From contig PUQB01000252.1 of assembly GCA_003024785.1 (NCBI GenBank), positions 124,001 through 188,000 on the forward strand: a DNA stretch of 64,000 nt, given 5' to 3'. The position numbers were made by a program, and so were the translations under genes. The stretch comes from Selaginella tamariscina. Taxonomy: Eukaryota; Streptophyta; Lycopodiopsida; Selaginellales; Selaginellaceae. Positions 25,126-37,453 of the stretch are shown here, piece by piece. The number at the start of each line of letters is the position of its first letter. Positions within the stretch are counted from its first letter, which is position 1. Below the pieces are notes generated by a model that was not told the DNA's origin, made no database searches, and saw nothing but the letters and a program-made list of their open reading frames with translations.

Positions 25126-26221
25126 TCCGCAGATGTAAAAAGAAGAATTTTCCGAGTTTTTCTTCAGAAATCCTGCAAAACCGCAAGCTATCGCTTCTCC
25201 GAAGCTATTTCCGCATACATTGTATGAATCGCTGCCTGAATGTCGAGAATCGGCACTCAAGCATTGCGATTTCGAGAAATGAGCAAGAAATTTGATGAAC
25301 CAAACAAGAAATGCAGCAAGAACCTAGATTGAGCTCAGAAATGCATAGATACCCTTTGTATAGCAGGCGCCAGTACGAAAATCAACACACGAAGCATACA
25401 AGGTGTGTAGCGCCTTCTTCCACCATAGCCAAACGTGCGCCTTCCCTGTGCAAACGGGAAGGAAGAACAAAAATAATAGCACAAAATGTACAGAGGGCCC
25501 GGCCTGTCAAAGCCGTGTAAATTTTCCGTCCGATAAACGGAGACTGTACGGTAAACGGAGCAACAAATACGCTTTAAGCTGTAATTCGAACATGTGCAGC
25601 TGAAAAAGATTCCAACGAATCTATTTACTTGATCAGTAAAGCTTTATAGGAGCCCTAACTTCTTTCGAGGCCACCACCCATGTGTATATGACTATATACA
25701 TTAACGCTTATATAATATGGCTATATATTAACGCTTATATTTACATTATTTGCCATGTGTGTGTATGTTATACACATATATGTGTATATACGACGTCCCC
25801 ACCAACCATGTGTATCTCACGATAACTCATAAATTAAAACTCCTTCAAAAGATGATGAAATTTTTCTTTTAAAAAACTGGTGTCAGTAGTATGTGATGTC
25901 CACGTCAGTCCAAACCATTTGACATTTTGCTAAATACTTAATTATCTTAATTAAATAATTAATATTATATTAATTATTACGTTTTATTTCAATACAAGTG
26001 CATATTTGACAAGTTCAAGTGTCGTATATGGTGTATAATACCATTTATATAAGACATATACTCAAGTACAGTTTGGGACATCGTCTCGCATGTGCGTTTG
26101 CACAATACATTGTATTAATATTAACATATAACACACACACACACACACACATACACACACGCATGTTAATTATATATATTAGATATTACTAAATTTATAT
26201 TGCTATAATTTAGTTAAAAGT
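25126..26221. other. Intergenic region between thioredoxin f and ALKBH10-like genes
   Basis: The 25126-25500 part is fairly GC-rich and is the probable promoter/leader of the minus-strand ALKBH10-like gene. From 25650 on it is AT-rich with a short CA microsatellite near 26132-26160. No further gene or element was recognised. Confidence 0.5.
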
Positions 26222-27167
26222 TTAAGATGTACGTACGGACTCAATGGTTTTGACAAGCTCTTCAAATTTGGCACCCTTGATCTCGGCCACGATCTTTTTG
26301 TGTTTCAATATCTTAAATGTTGGAACCACCCGTACACCAAGCTCCTTAGCCAATGGCTGAATAAATATAAATCTAATAATTTAACTATTTAAATATAAAT
26401 TTAATAATTTATTTATTTAAAATCTCTATTTACCTTGTTCTCTCGGTTGCAATCCAGCTTAAGAAACACCACGTCTGTGTACTTAGTCGACAAATCCACG
26501 ATCTTTGGAAACATGAGCTTGCAAGGACCACACCTAATTTAAATTAACATATTAATCTACGTCATCAAACATATTAATTAAACTATATCATGTCATGTTT
26601 GTGTTCTTATAACTCCAAACAGAACAATTCAATAATTAAACTATATCATGTCATGTTTTTATAACTCCAAACAGAACAACTTCAAGTTAAATAGTTATGC
26701 ACTATGAGTTGGAAGTTAGTTTACAACACATACACGACATATGTAATCCACCAACCGTTTATATTATATATCATGTCATGTTTATGTACGTGTTTAAATA
26801 TAATTAACTTATAATTAATACTTACCATTGTGTGTACATGTCTAAGACCACAACCTTATCTCCAGCTTGATTAACGAGTGGCCAGAAACTATCTTTATCA
26901 ACCTCTGTTACTCTCCGCTGTTTTTACGTTTTCTTGAGCTGCCGAGGATCGAGTTTTAACTGTATAACTTGTTCGATTGCTAAACTGTGTTTTTAATAGT
27001 TTTTTTTTTTATTTATTTAATAAAAAATATACTATATATATTGTAAAAATTAATATATACCTGTTGCTAATGAATATGCCTCTGGATTGCTTACTTGGGA
27101 ACTGAGGACTTGTGTTACTCAACAACTTCAGTGATGCAATGTGCACGCCTGAAGAAACAAGCGCCAT
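26222..27167 (-). CDS. Thioredoxin f-type, plastid (142 aa)
   Basis: Four exons join in phase: 27167-27061, 26912-26826, 26533-26434, 26356-26222. Residues 1-36 are a serine-rich, acid-poor stretch suited to a plastid transit peptide. The thioredoxin fold follows: VTEVDKDSFWPLV, the redox site WCGPC (residues 65-69) split after W by an intron, the cis-proline in RVVPTF (P110), and C93 in KLDCNRENK, the extra cysteine that distinguishes f-type thioredoxins. The f-type reduces and activates Calvin-cycle enzymes such as fructose-1,6-bisphosphatase in light, receiving electrons from ferredoxin-thioredoxin reductase. The transit peptide is short for the family. No lesion was seen. Confidence 0.92.
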
Positions 27168-28214
27168 TGTTGGGGGAGAAAGGAGAGCTGTGCATTCTGT
27201 GTTTGGAGATCTCTAAAACACCTGGCAGTCCACGTGGACAGACTGCCTTCCACTCTCAAATCCACGTGTGATGCTAGTTGTAAAGGATGTGTATGTATGA
27301 CGCAATACTCTTTAAATGTCTCACAACACTTATCTGTTACCAACATATTATCATTCTGACCTTAACTCAATAAGAAGCAATTAACATTAATTAAGCTATT
27401 GGCCATTGTCTACTTCAATAATTGTCCATTTCTATAATATCTATAACATGCAATAACTCTTATTAGCAAATCGAAGTTTAAAACAGCATAATCCTTTTAG
27501 GTGGCTTCTTCATGTCTCTGCTCAGCAGAATCAACTCCAATACATGATGATTTTAACTAAAACAGTATAACTGCGAGGATCCGCTATACGACAAAAACAC
27601 AGCAGAAAAGGTTATGTAATATACGTGTAATATTATGGCATTTGTTCAATGTTAAATAATATAGTGAGCACTTGAAAGCACCAAGTTCATTGTTTGCAAA
27701 ATGGATGAGCTGCTTCAACATTGCTCAATCCCTTACAAGTTAGATATCTGGTTTATGCTAGAATAATGTATGCTGTGTATGTGTGTGTATGTGCGTGAGC
27801 GTGTATGTGTACTTACCAAAAGATCAAACATGTTCCAAAGGAGTCTGCATAAAACCGGCAAACAGAAAGCGTTAAATCAACTCAAGTTTACTTTTCACCT
27901 GTGGGATCCCATGTTCCAGACTAGTACCATCTGTGTGTGTTCATGAAACGCAAGGATGTACAGGTACAGGTACTGTGAGTGTACGTACACGTACAGGTAC
28001 ACGGGGATCAGATTATAACATGCCTACAATACTGCAAGTATTCAGATTCACAAAAAAAAATATACTTAGAATGTTAAACAATCTCATATCAAAGAACAAA
28101 AGCACGATAGGATAACTTACTTCACCACGGTGTATAGTAAAAAGTACTTAAAACAGTAGTCCCAAGCTTGAAACGTGTACAGAAACTTGTGTGATCATGC
28201 TCGTACCTATATTC
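27168..28214. other. Intergenic region, thioredoxin f to SR45a-like
   Basis: This contains the thioredoxin f promoter and the 3' flank of the splicing-factor gene. Near 27955-28005 an imperfect GTACAGGTACAGGTAC / GTACGTACACGTACAGGTAC cluster forms short direct and palindromic repeats. A degenerate TG-rich tract lies at 27775-27815. No coding exon was recognised. Confidence 0.45.
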
Positions 28215-29359
28215 CTAATAACGGGTCGGTGTCTTTGCCTTCTCAACAAGCACTATTCTTCCGTTCCACTCTGTCTGATCCAAAGCCTTGATCGCTGCAT
28301 CCGCTTCCTCATCATGTTCCAGTGTCAAAAAACCAAAACCTCGAGACTCTCCCGACCTGTTATCCACAATCAGAACATATATATCTAACATATGGTATAT
28401 CCATGTAATTCGCATATGCATACATATAAAATGATTAGTTCCATCTATATATACATATAAACAAATATGTCATAAACTGACTAGTTGGATAACCAGCAAT
28501 GTCAGCATTAAAACGTACTACATATGTATAAAAATAAATAAATAAATCGATGAAACAGACTGAGTGTAAGAAACAATTCACACAGGTATTAACAGGGCCC
28601 ATCAAAATAGCAAGTGAGAGAACAGCAAAAAATAAGACGAACCTCTTGTCTCGTACTATTCGACAATCGTAGACTTTGCCAAACTTGCCAAACTTCCTCT
28701 CCAAATCTCTCTCCGTTGTAATGAAGTTGAACCCAGCAACAAATAAGTTATTCCCCGGCTCGCCTAGACCATTGGTTCGATCCGCCGGTGGAGTCCATGG
28801 TCTACGTCTCGGCGAGCGCCTCCCTCTATGGCGTGGAGGAGACCTCCTAGAATACCGATCCCTGCACAAAAACGCAGCTTTTTCACACAAAATCCGATAA
28901 TCATAGAAATATCAACATGAAATACAGATTTTGATGCATTTCTGACCTCGAAGAATATCGGCGCCTATTGTACGGACTTTTGGATCGAGATCTGTAGCGA
29001 CTAGATCTGCGAGGAGACCGAGAGCGGAGCGACGTCGGGGCGAGTAGGATCTGCGACGTCGGGGCGAATAGGATCTGCGACGTCTGGGAGAATGTGAGCG
29101 GGATCTCCTTCTTACCGGCGATATGGAACGCTTTCTGGCCGAGACCTGGAGCGGGACCTGGATCTACTCCTGGAAGCCGTGATTTTGACCGATTGGAGCG
29201 TTCATCGCGCTCCTCCAGATCCTTGACAGGCGATTTCGAGGAGCGCTTTGCATTCGGGGATGGAGATCTAGGCACTGGACTGCTGTAATGATTCCCGTTT
29301 GAAGCCGCCGTCTCCTGGGGGTCCTCCTGACGCGGAGATTGGGAAGAAGACGACGCCAT
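28215..29359 (-). CDS. SR45a/TRA2-like RS-domain splicing factor with one RRM (257 aa as read)
   Basis: Exons 29359-28947, 28861-28643 and 28356-28215 join in phase. Residues 1-61 and 112-160 are Arg/Ser-rich. The RRM follows, with RNP2 NLFVAGF, helix TTERDLERKFGKFGKV and RNP1 RGFGFLTL split by an intron. The end (VLVEKAKTPTRY) stops just after the RRM, so the C-terminal RS tail of typical TRA2/SR45a proteins is missing. Such proteins bind exonic enhancers and steer alternative splicing in the nucleus. Residues 62-111 (29027-29176) are not RS-like in the reading frame, although the other two frames of the same DNA encode Arg/Ser repeats, so three small shifts appear to have altered the RS domain without closing the frame. 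The start codon lies 103 bp from that of the plus-strand membrane-protein gene. Confidence 0.8.
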
Positions 29360-29462
29360 AGCCGAGGTTGCAAAAAGAGGCTAGGGTTTGGGTTTAACCT
29401 AACTCTCCCTATTCTCTTTATTATTGAGAATATTCCGTTACTCATTGGGGTTCTGGAGCTTA
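29360..29462. promoter_or_regulatory. Bidirectional promoter with telo-box
   Basis: Only 103 bp separate the two start codons (minus SR45a-like, plus membrane protein). At 29381-29400 the sequence gctagggtttgggtttaacc contains telo-box (AAACCCTA) units, an element common at plant promoters of translation and RNA-processing genes. Both leaders and promoters must share this space. Confidence 0.6.
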
Positions 29463-30874
<1,412 letters not shown>

Positions 30875-30978
30875 AGCTGTAGTTAGGTAACATGTATAAG
30901 ATATGTACAGTACATTCATAATAAAAAAAAACCTCTTTCTATGCAGGCATGTGTGTATATACGCCCTATTAGAAAACT

Positions 30979-32362
30979 ATGGAGGAGGATATGTTAGGAG
31001 ATAGTAGTTTATGTGTCCATGGGGGACAGAGGGATTCGAAAACAGTGTGTTTTGCAGCCGTAAATGAGTTCAATTCTTTAGCCGAATATGAATCATCTGA
31101 TTTCCGCTATAGAAGGTATGGCTCTCCCAATGTGGAGGAACTGGGAACAGCGATTGCTTGCCTTGAAGGAGCTGAATCAGGTTATGTGGGTGTACGTGCG
31201 TGCGTGTTTTCACAACTAATATATGTATTAGCAGGAGTTGCGACGGGTTCTGGGATGGGAGCAATACTATTGGCCATACTGTGTGTGTGCAAACAAGGGG
31301 ACACAGTCGTAGCCTCACACGATGCGTACGGTGGGACGTACGACTTGCTCTCAAATGACATGGAGAGGTTCGGAATCCACGTAAGACTGGGGAAATCTGT
31401 ACGAGGACGGTGTGTTAGAGTCCATCTTGCTCATCTGGATGCTAAAACCAAGCGTGTTGTTGTGCTTATTGAGTCCATCTCTAACCCGTTGATTAAGGTT
31501 GCTAATCTCCCGGAGATGTCACAAGTTTGTAAGAAGCATGGTTGCTTGCTTATTGTGGATAATACGTTTACAACCCCAATAAGAACCAAGCCTCTTAAAC
31601 AGGTAAGTGTGTTGTGCGTGCGTGCGTGCGTGCGTGTGTAGATCACCTTATTGTTATATATGGATATCATTCTTGTTATCACACACACACGCACGCACGC
31701 ACGCACACACTTATTGTGTTCAGGGTGCGGATATGGTGGTACATTCGGCTACAAAGTTCTTGTGTGGGCACAGTGATGCAGTGGCTGGAGCTCTTGTAGG
31801 TGCATGCAAATACATTGAAATTGCTAAAGGCTTGATCGGGCGGTGGGGATTAGCTGCTTCACCCATGGATGCATGGCTTGTTATGCGTGGTTTAAAAACT
31901 CTCGAGGTCAGTTAAGTAATATTAATAAAAATGCTATGTTTAATTAATTGTCATTAGGTTCGTATGAAACGCTCATGGGAGACTGCTTCAATCCTGGCAA
32001 AGAAACTTGCAGACAGTGGAATTCAGGTGAGATATGCATCACAGTGTTCCATAGTAGCTTTTGAAGTGCCTGGTGGCATTGCTGAGGTGGAGGCTGCATT
32101 ACAAGCCTTTAGGTACGTACTATCACACACACACACGTACACGCACACACACATGTACAACAGGTTGATCAAGTTGAGCCCGAGTTTAGGAGGTGTTAGT
32201 ACAACTGTCTCCCATTCTGCAAGTTCATCACACAAGGCACTGCCACCTCAGCAAAGGCTACACATGGGCATTACAGATGGCCTCCTACGGATGTCGGTTG
32301 GTTTGGAAGATAGCGTTGATATTTGGATGGACATTAAACATGGTCTCAATTTGAATTCATAA
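30979..32362 (+). CDS. Cys/Met-metabolism PLP-dependent enzyme (cystathionine lyase/synthase-like, 368 aa)
   Basis: Five exons join in phase: 30979-31180, 31235-31602, 31724-31906, 31958-32112, 32164-32362. Family residues are present: Y44 and R46 in YRRYGSP (cofactor phosphate contacts from the neighbour subunit), D176 in LLIVDNTF (binds the pyridine nitrogen) and catalytic K201 in VVHSATKFLCGH. The C-terminus GITDGLLRMSVGLED carries the substrate-carboxylate arginine. Such enzymes split or form cystathionine, or release methanethiol from methionine; the exact reaction cannot be read from sequence. Intron 1 is only 54 bp, in frame and stop-free, so its retention would add 18 residues. In exon 4 about 20-25 residues (the YPGL...HP region usual between the two C-terminal strands) are missing. 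No plastid transit peptide is visible at this start. Confidence 0.85.
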
Positions 32363-32429
32363 ATTTTTAGAGAATATGCTTTCTACTAAGTATATGCTAG
32401 ATTTTGCCACGTATGAAAAGTATGAATAG

Positions 32430-32686
32430 ATCAACGGTAGGCATGAGTACTAAAATGTTCTGCGGCGGCTTCTAGGGTTCCGAGCGTGAATGATGAACTC
32501 TTGGTCGTCCAATTGCTGTCGGACGCTCTTTTCAAAAGAGCATTGGCGAGATCGTGAGATTCTGACACGTAATCATTGTTTGTATATGTATGTGTGCCAT
32601 ACATATGCATATCTACTGTATATATATAATATGTATACGCACATTTTGTAAGTGGCAGATGATGAATCGTTCTCAATTGCATCCAT
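32430..32686 (-). CDS. Possible small two-exon gene, unrecognised
   Basis: A minus-strand ATG at 32686 opens MDAIENDSSSATY. After an AT-rich, intron-like stretch ending in a TCAG acceptor near 32565, a second open stretch reads SHDLANALLKRASDSNWTTKSSSF...EAAAEHFSTHAYR and stops near 32434. Codon use there looks coding and GC content is raised. The donor site is not clear and I do not recognise the product. It could also be the leader or a remnant of another transcript convergent with the PLP-enzyme gene. Confidence 0.25.
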
Positions 32687-32752
32687 TCGCTCTCTGAAAG
32701 CAATTTAATGTTGATAACGAGAATTATTCTGATGCCAAAAAGTCTTACTTGG

Positions 32753-32753
<1 letters not shown>

Positions 32754-32814
<61 letters not shown>
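32754..32814. repeat. Compound (TG)n(GA)n microsatellite
   Basis: About 18 TG units run directly into about 12 GA units, in the space downstream (minus-strand sense) of the RRF gene. Confidence 0.95.
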
Positions 32815-32963
32815 TCAGAAGAATACATTATATATGTGACTAATATCTTCATTAAAATATACAGATTATAAGTGGAGTTTAATTAAACCGTTAAAAGGTT
32901 TAATACAACTGATTAAACTGTAGACAGATCCTGAAATAAACAAGAAAGCAGTTAAAATGTTAT

Positions 32964-33760
32964 CTAAGTTATATAAACAAGGTAAACCTTCTCTTTCTGC
33001 TTGTAGAGGTCCTCCACTTTTTTCACATAATCATCCATTAACTTCTGCACCAACTCATCCTGTTTAAAACAACACACAACACACACACACACACACACAC
33101 ACAAGTAACCTGAAGATCATCAGTAAGGTCCTTGAGATTATCAGCGGATATTTTCTTCTCCTGAGATAATTATAAATCAGCAATTTACTAATATATTTAA
33201 ATCTAAAGATTTACCTTCTCAAGTTTCTCATATGATTTAATTGCATCTCTTCTCACATTCCGCAGTGCAATCTGCATTATTATAATTAATACTTTCACAT
33301 TTAAGTAAATTATTAGTTGAGTTTCACATTACCTTGCCTTCTTCAGCCAGTTTTGAAACAAGTTTTAAAAGCTCCTGGTTAAACAAGTTACTAAAACTTT
33401 AGCATATACCAAGAATACTTTATAAAATACCTTTCTCCTGTCTTCTGTAAGTTGAGGTATACTCAAACGGATAACAAGTCCATCGTTGCTTGGTGTGAGA
33501 CCGAGGTCGGACTTTCTTATACTTTTCTCAATTGCCGATAAACTGCAGAATAATATATGTAAATTACAGATGCATGTACATGTGTGTGTGCGTGTGCGTG
33601 TGTACCTGGAGCGATCAAACGGCTGAACAAGGATGGTGCTTCCATCTAGTGTACTTATTTGTGCAATAGTCTTAAGCAGCACCTGTGTTCCATAATACTC
33701 AACCTACGCCAATTCAATGTGTTAAACTACTTAATGAAATGGTTATGCTGTGTGTAATAC

Positions 33761-33792
<32 letters not shown>

Positions 33793-34320
33793 CTCTCTCT
33801 CTCTCTTCTCTATATATATTATATATATATATTTACTTCGACTCGGTCTAGTAATGCAGGGCTGGCTCTGCCTGTTCGAACAGTGTTGAAGTTAGATCTC
33901 ACATTCTCAATTGTTTTCTCCATTCTTTCCATCTAAACACATGAGATTAAGTACTAATTATAATTAAGCAACCATACTTACAGCATCTTCTTCAACAAGT
34001 TGCTTCTCAGCTTCGATATCTTCAACAGTTGCATACCTTATAAACCTACACAACATGTATATACGTGTAATGTATGTATGTGTATGTATGCATATGTGTG
34101 TATAGTACCTCTTTAGCTTCTGTTGTCTGGAACATCCGACAGCGATTTTGGGGGTAGTCCATTTTCTTGCAGTTCTCACGCATATTGGTTCCAAAGCAAA
34201 TTGTTCTATATGTATATATTAAATATAATATAAATTTATATAATTAAGAAATATACCTCTATTAGAGAGATAAAAACCATTCACTATTTTCTGATTAACC
34301 AGATGTACACAAAATGCCAT
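32964..34320 (-). CDS. Ribosome recycling factor, plastid type (258 aa)
   Basis: Ten exons join in phase: 34320-34257, 34205-34109, 34045-33982, 33932-33837, 33703-33606, 33542-33431, 33374-33333, 33271-33215, 33160-33110, 33059-32964. The first ~60 residues are basic and lack family similarity, which fits an organellar transit peptide; the [15 protein letters not shown] junction resembles the plastid form. The RRF signature follows: [37 protein letters not shown], then [21 protein letters not shown], ending in the helical [19 protein letters not shown] region. RRF with EF-G splits post-termination 70S ribosomes in the organelle. No lesion was found. A 5' leader intron is likely, because a good donor (acag/gtacgtgc, minus strand) lies at about 34391. 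That leader is duplicated three times at 49.6, 53.1 and 62.7 kb. Confidence 0.92.
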
Positions 34321-34545
34321 ATTCTTCTTCTGTATTAATTTAGCATATTATCATAAAGATTTGTATATATTTCTAATAGCACGCACGTACCTGTCTTTCC
34401 TACCACATTGCTCGCCACACTATCCACTCTGTAAACCCTAAAACAGAGCACCTGTATTAGGGCAACAGATTCCGACATATTCTACGAATCTTTTTGGGGA
34501 GGATAAGCCGTTATTAACCGAGATTAGGTCTAACAGTGGAGCGCA
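34321..34545. promoter_or_regulatory. RRF / PH-protein bidirectional promoter with telo-box
   Basis: The two divergent start codons are 225 bp apart. The telo-box-like AAACCCTA lies at 34433-34440, followed by aaacagagcacctgtattag. On the minus strand a leader exon probably ends at about 34391-34392. The segment 34370-34465 recurs in the repeat modules near 49600, 53080 and 62700. Confidence 0.6.
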
Positions 34546-35330
34546 ATGGCGATGATGGAGAACAAGGTTAGCGCAGAGAGAGAGACGTGTGCGTGCGGGT
34601 GTGTGTGCGTGCGTGGCGTGCGTGTGTGTGATAGATTTCTTGCTACAGTCGCTGTTATGGGCACATCCAGAGAAGAGTGGGCAGCTCTTGAAGCGTGGGA
34701 GCGATGTGAAATCGTGGAAGAAGAGGCAGTTTGCAATCAAGGACACATTCTTATTCTATTTCAAAATCCTTCCCACAGTGGTAAATTATGCATATATATA
34801 TATATATGTGTGTTGTGTGTTGTGTGTATACACACACAGAGAACAAAAGAATGCGATATATATGGTATCTTGATATCTTTTTCATAAATATATATTAATG
34901 TGCATTATTCCCATACACACACGCACGCACGGACACACACACAGACTTTACCTACATATATAAATTTCTCTTGACAGGAGCAAACAGAACCAGCGGGTGT
35001 GATACCTTTGCAAGGTTGCAAGGTTGAAGCTGTACCTGCAGGAGTTCATGAAATCAAAAAGCATTCGTTTGTGATAATCTACCTGATATATATTAACAAA
35101 GGCAGTAAAGCGTGACTCTACATTCTAGCAGCTCATGACGAACCAGATAGACAGTCCTGGATTGGTAAGTTAAACTAGCTGAATTTTTTTAACTAAATCG
35201 AAAAGTATTTAACTTACATTCGTTTGATTAGTTAGTATGTTAGGACCTGTGCAGATGCAATTCGCTGTGCATCAGTGCCCAAGCAAATCATCCGTGCAAA
35301 GCTCGAACACTCAAGACTAGAGGTAAACAC

Positions 35331-35364
<34 letters not shown>

Positions 35365-36643
35365 TTTATTTATCTTGTTACGAGCAGGTCCACGATTTGG
35401 AGCTAAGGTGGAAAGTTGCAAGTGCTCTTGATGCTGGAAGGGTATTAATGCATTTAAATTATGCACTTATTATAATATATTACGTATATGTACTGTATGT
35501 ATATACTGTTACAGAGAATGCCATTTGAGTTACAAGAAAGCGTTGTAATGCAAGCTTTAGCAGACGAGCTCATGGAAGTATACTATTCAATTGAGCTTTT
35601 GAACCAGGTACTTAATATTAATAATAATAAATTAAATATTAATATTAATATTGGCATGCAGAGATTAGAAGAAGCTACTGAAAGACATAGGAGGGCATGC
35701 GAACAGTTATCTATGCTAGAGCAAGCTAATGCCATGTAAGTGTGTGTGTGTGTGTTTTCCACAAAACATGCGTATAGAAACATACAACGTGAGATTGTGT
35801 CAGGCATCAGGAAGCTCTTATGCGTGAGGGCAATATGCGAATGATGCAACAAATAAGAGCTGGTGAGTGAAATCTATACATTTTTTTTTATACTAGAGAA
35901 AACGAATAAACATATTTACTTTAGTGTTTTAATCTATCACCATGTTACTTCATCAGATGAGAGTGAGTGCAATGGGGTCTTAGAGTACTTAGTTGCTGCA
36001 AGGATCTCCTTGAGAACTCTTCAAAAGCAGGTGTGTGTACACGTGTGTATGTATGTGTGTGTGTGTATTGAGAGAGAGAGAGAGAGAGTAATAAGACATA
36101 ATTACACAGGTGGATGCACTCTCAGGCTTGAGTGAAGGTGGTGAAGGGGTTCCATCTTATATTGAGATTGAAGGATTACTGCGGCAGACTTTGGCTCGAT
36201 TAGGAACATTAGAGGTAGACATATGTGTGTATATATTGAAATTGTTTAGTAGTATTAATACTCAAAATATTACATTTTATACTATCATGCATTTTCATAG
36301 CTTACTTTGTGGTAATCTATGTTCATTGTCCTCTAAAATACGATGTCTTTACCTATAGTTTAAACTCTATGAAATATATCAACTCTAGCACTGGGCTGAA
36401 AGGTTATACACACACACACACACAGAGACACGCACGTGTATACACTCGTGTGTAATACTGATTATTTATGTTTTGTAGTATCAAACATGGGGGACTGAGA
36501 ACTTACCTGATGAGGAGCAGATAGCAAACCTGTATGCAGCCATTGCGGCTTGTCACAAGCAAGAGAAGAACGTGGTGAACGAGGCCGCAATATTCCTTGG
36601 ATATGCTCCAGCAGAGGTTGGAAGCCCTCAGATGTACCGATGA
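34546..36643 (+). CDS. PH-domain plus coiled-coil protein, with lesions
   Basis: Exons: 34546-34566, 34649-34780, 34978-35164, 35244-35322, 35388-35441, 35515-35607, 35662-35735, 35804-35862, 35957-36030, 36110-36214, 36479-36643. The N-terminal part is a pleckstrin-homology domain (SGQLLKRGSDVKSWKKRQFA, IPLQGCKVEAVPAGVHEI, ILAAHDEPDRQSWI) that would bind phosphoinositides or a membrane partner. The rest is helical/coiled coil (ELQESVVMQALADELMEVYY; RLEEATERHRRACEQLSML). Two problems occur in the PH domain: an in-frame TGA at 35113-35115, and a one-base phase mismatch between exons 3 and 4 (the conserved continuation RTCADAIRCASVPKQ is off by one). All later junctions agree. It is either a pseudogene or affected by base errors. 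The exact family is not recognised. Confidence 0.6.
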
Positions 36644-36863
36644 CGAGGATGAATAACATCTCTCTTTTTGAACCATATAGATGTAAGGTATGCGTTGCGT
36701 ACATGCACGTGTGTGTGTGTGTCCAAAACTATGAACACACACATTATGTATGTAGCATGTGTATGTGTGTGTCTCAAATACACACATGCATATAAATTTA
36801 AACTCATGAGAACGTATATTTTGTAAATATATGTATACCATCATGAATACATTCTTGAAGAAT

Positions 36864-37082
36864 TCAACTAGGAAGCGTATTCTTCATAAATGAATCAATG
36901 GAATAGAGTGCCAGTGATACATTTACCTCGTCTCTACCCCACGAGCTGCTACCCGCATTGCCAAGCATTGGACCAAGACGGATGGAGAAGAATTTCCTGA
37001 AGCCTCCCAAGGGTGCAACCACGGATCTGATCTGCTGTGCCGTTGGTTTAGATTTGATCTTGCTCCTGTACTTGCCCCTGCG

Positions 37083-37126
<44 letters not shown>

Positions 37127-37212
37127 TTCAGCGATTTCTTTTCCCTAATAGGGAAAAGAAATTATATAATTTGTGAGGAATGAATTCATTGTGTTTGGAA
37201 TTGAATCTCATG

Positions 37213-37273
<61 letters not shown>

Positions 37274-37453
37274 GAGCAGCTACCTGCGAGATTGCGAGGG
37301 AATTGTGGAGCTCGGCCAGTGTTTTACACAGAGCGCTTCCCATAGGGTTTCGTGATTTGCGGTGACATACCATTTCTTGCTCACGCAGGATGCATTGAGT
37401 AATGAGACAGCATCCAGGTGCTTCAGTACCTCGTACAGGATGTCTTCCTCCAT
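36864..37453 (-). CDS. SLY1/GID2-like F-box protein (127 aa)
   Basis: Two exons, 37453-37284 and 37077-36864, join in phase. The F-box fills the start (EEDILYEVLKHLDAVSLLNA, then CVSKKWYVTANHETLWEALC). Exon 2 has the SLY1/GID2 C-terminal signature: RSVVAPLGGFRKFF (GGF motif) and WGRDEVNVSLALYSID (the LSL-type motif). In Arabidopsis and rice this F-box subunit of an SCF E3 ligase binds DELLA repressors after gibberellin perception and sends them for degradation; the two C-terminal motifs serve DELLA contact. The protein starts directly at the F-box and lacks the usual N-terminal extension; an upstream in-frame TTG is not a credible start. The intron carries long AT/AG and GT/AT microsatellites. 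The gene converges on the PH-protein gene, with stops 220 bp apart. Confidence 0.85.
37083..37269. repeat. Microsatellite-filled intron of the F-box gene
   Basis: (AT)5(GT)n spans 37083-37125 and (AT)n(AG)n spans 37217-37269. They flank the acceptor and donor of the single intron, leaving about 90 bp of ordinary sequence. Confidence 0.9.

Noticed and set aside
25126..25260. Longer start for the ALKBH10-like protein (45 more codons)
   Set aside because: It would need a TTG start and adds no family-like sequence. ATG 25125 gives a normal N-terminus shortly before the conserved domain.
27955..28005. GTACAGGTAC cluster as a regulatory operator
   Set aside because: It is a short degenerate repeat between genes, with no known factor site and no second occurrence at a promoter.
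31181..31234. Reading the PLP-enzyme frame straight through (no intron)
   Set aside because: The 54-bp insert is in frame and stop-free, but it breaks the conserved AESG-VATGSGM continuity and has GT...AG ends, so it is an intron, perhaps sometimes retained.
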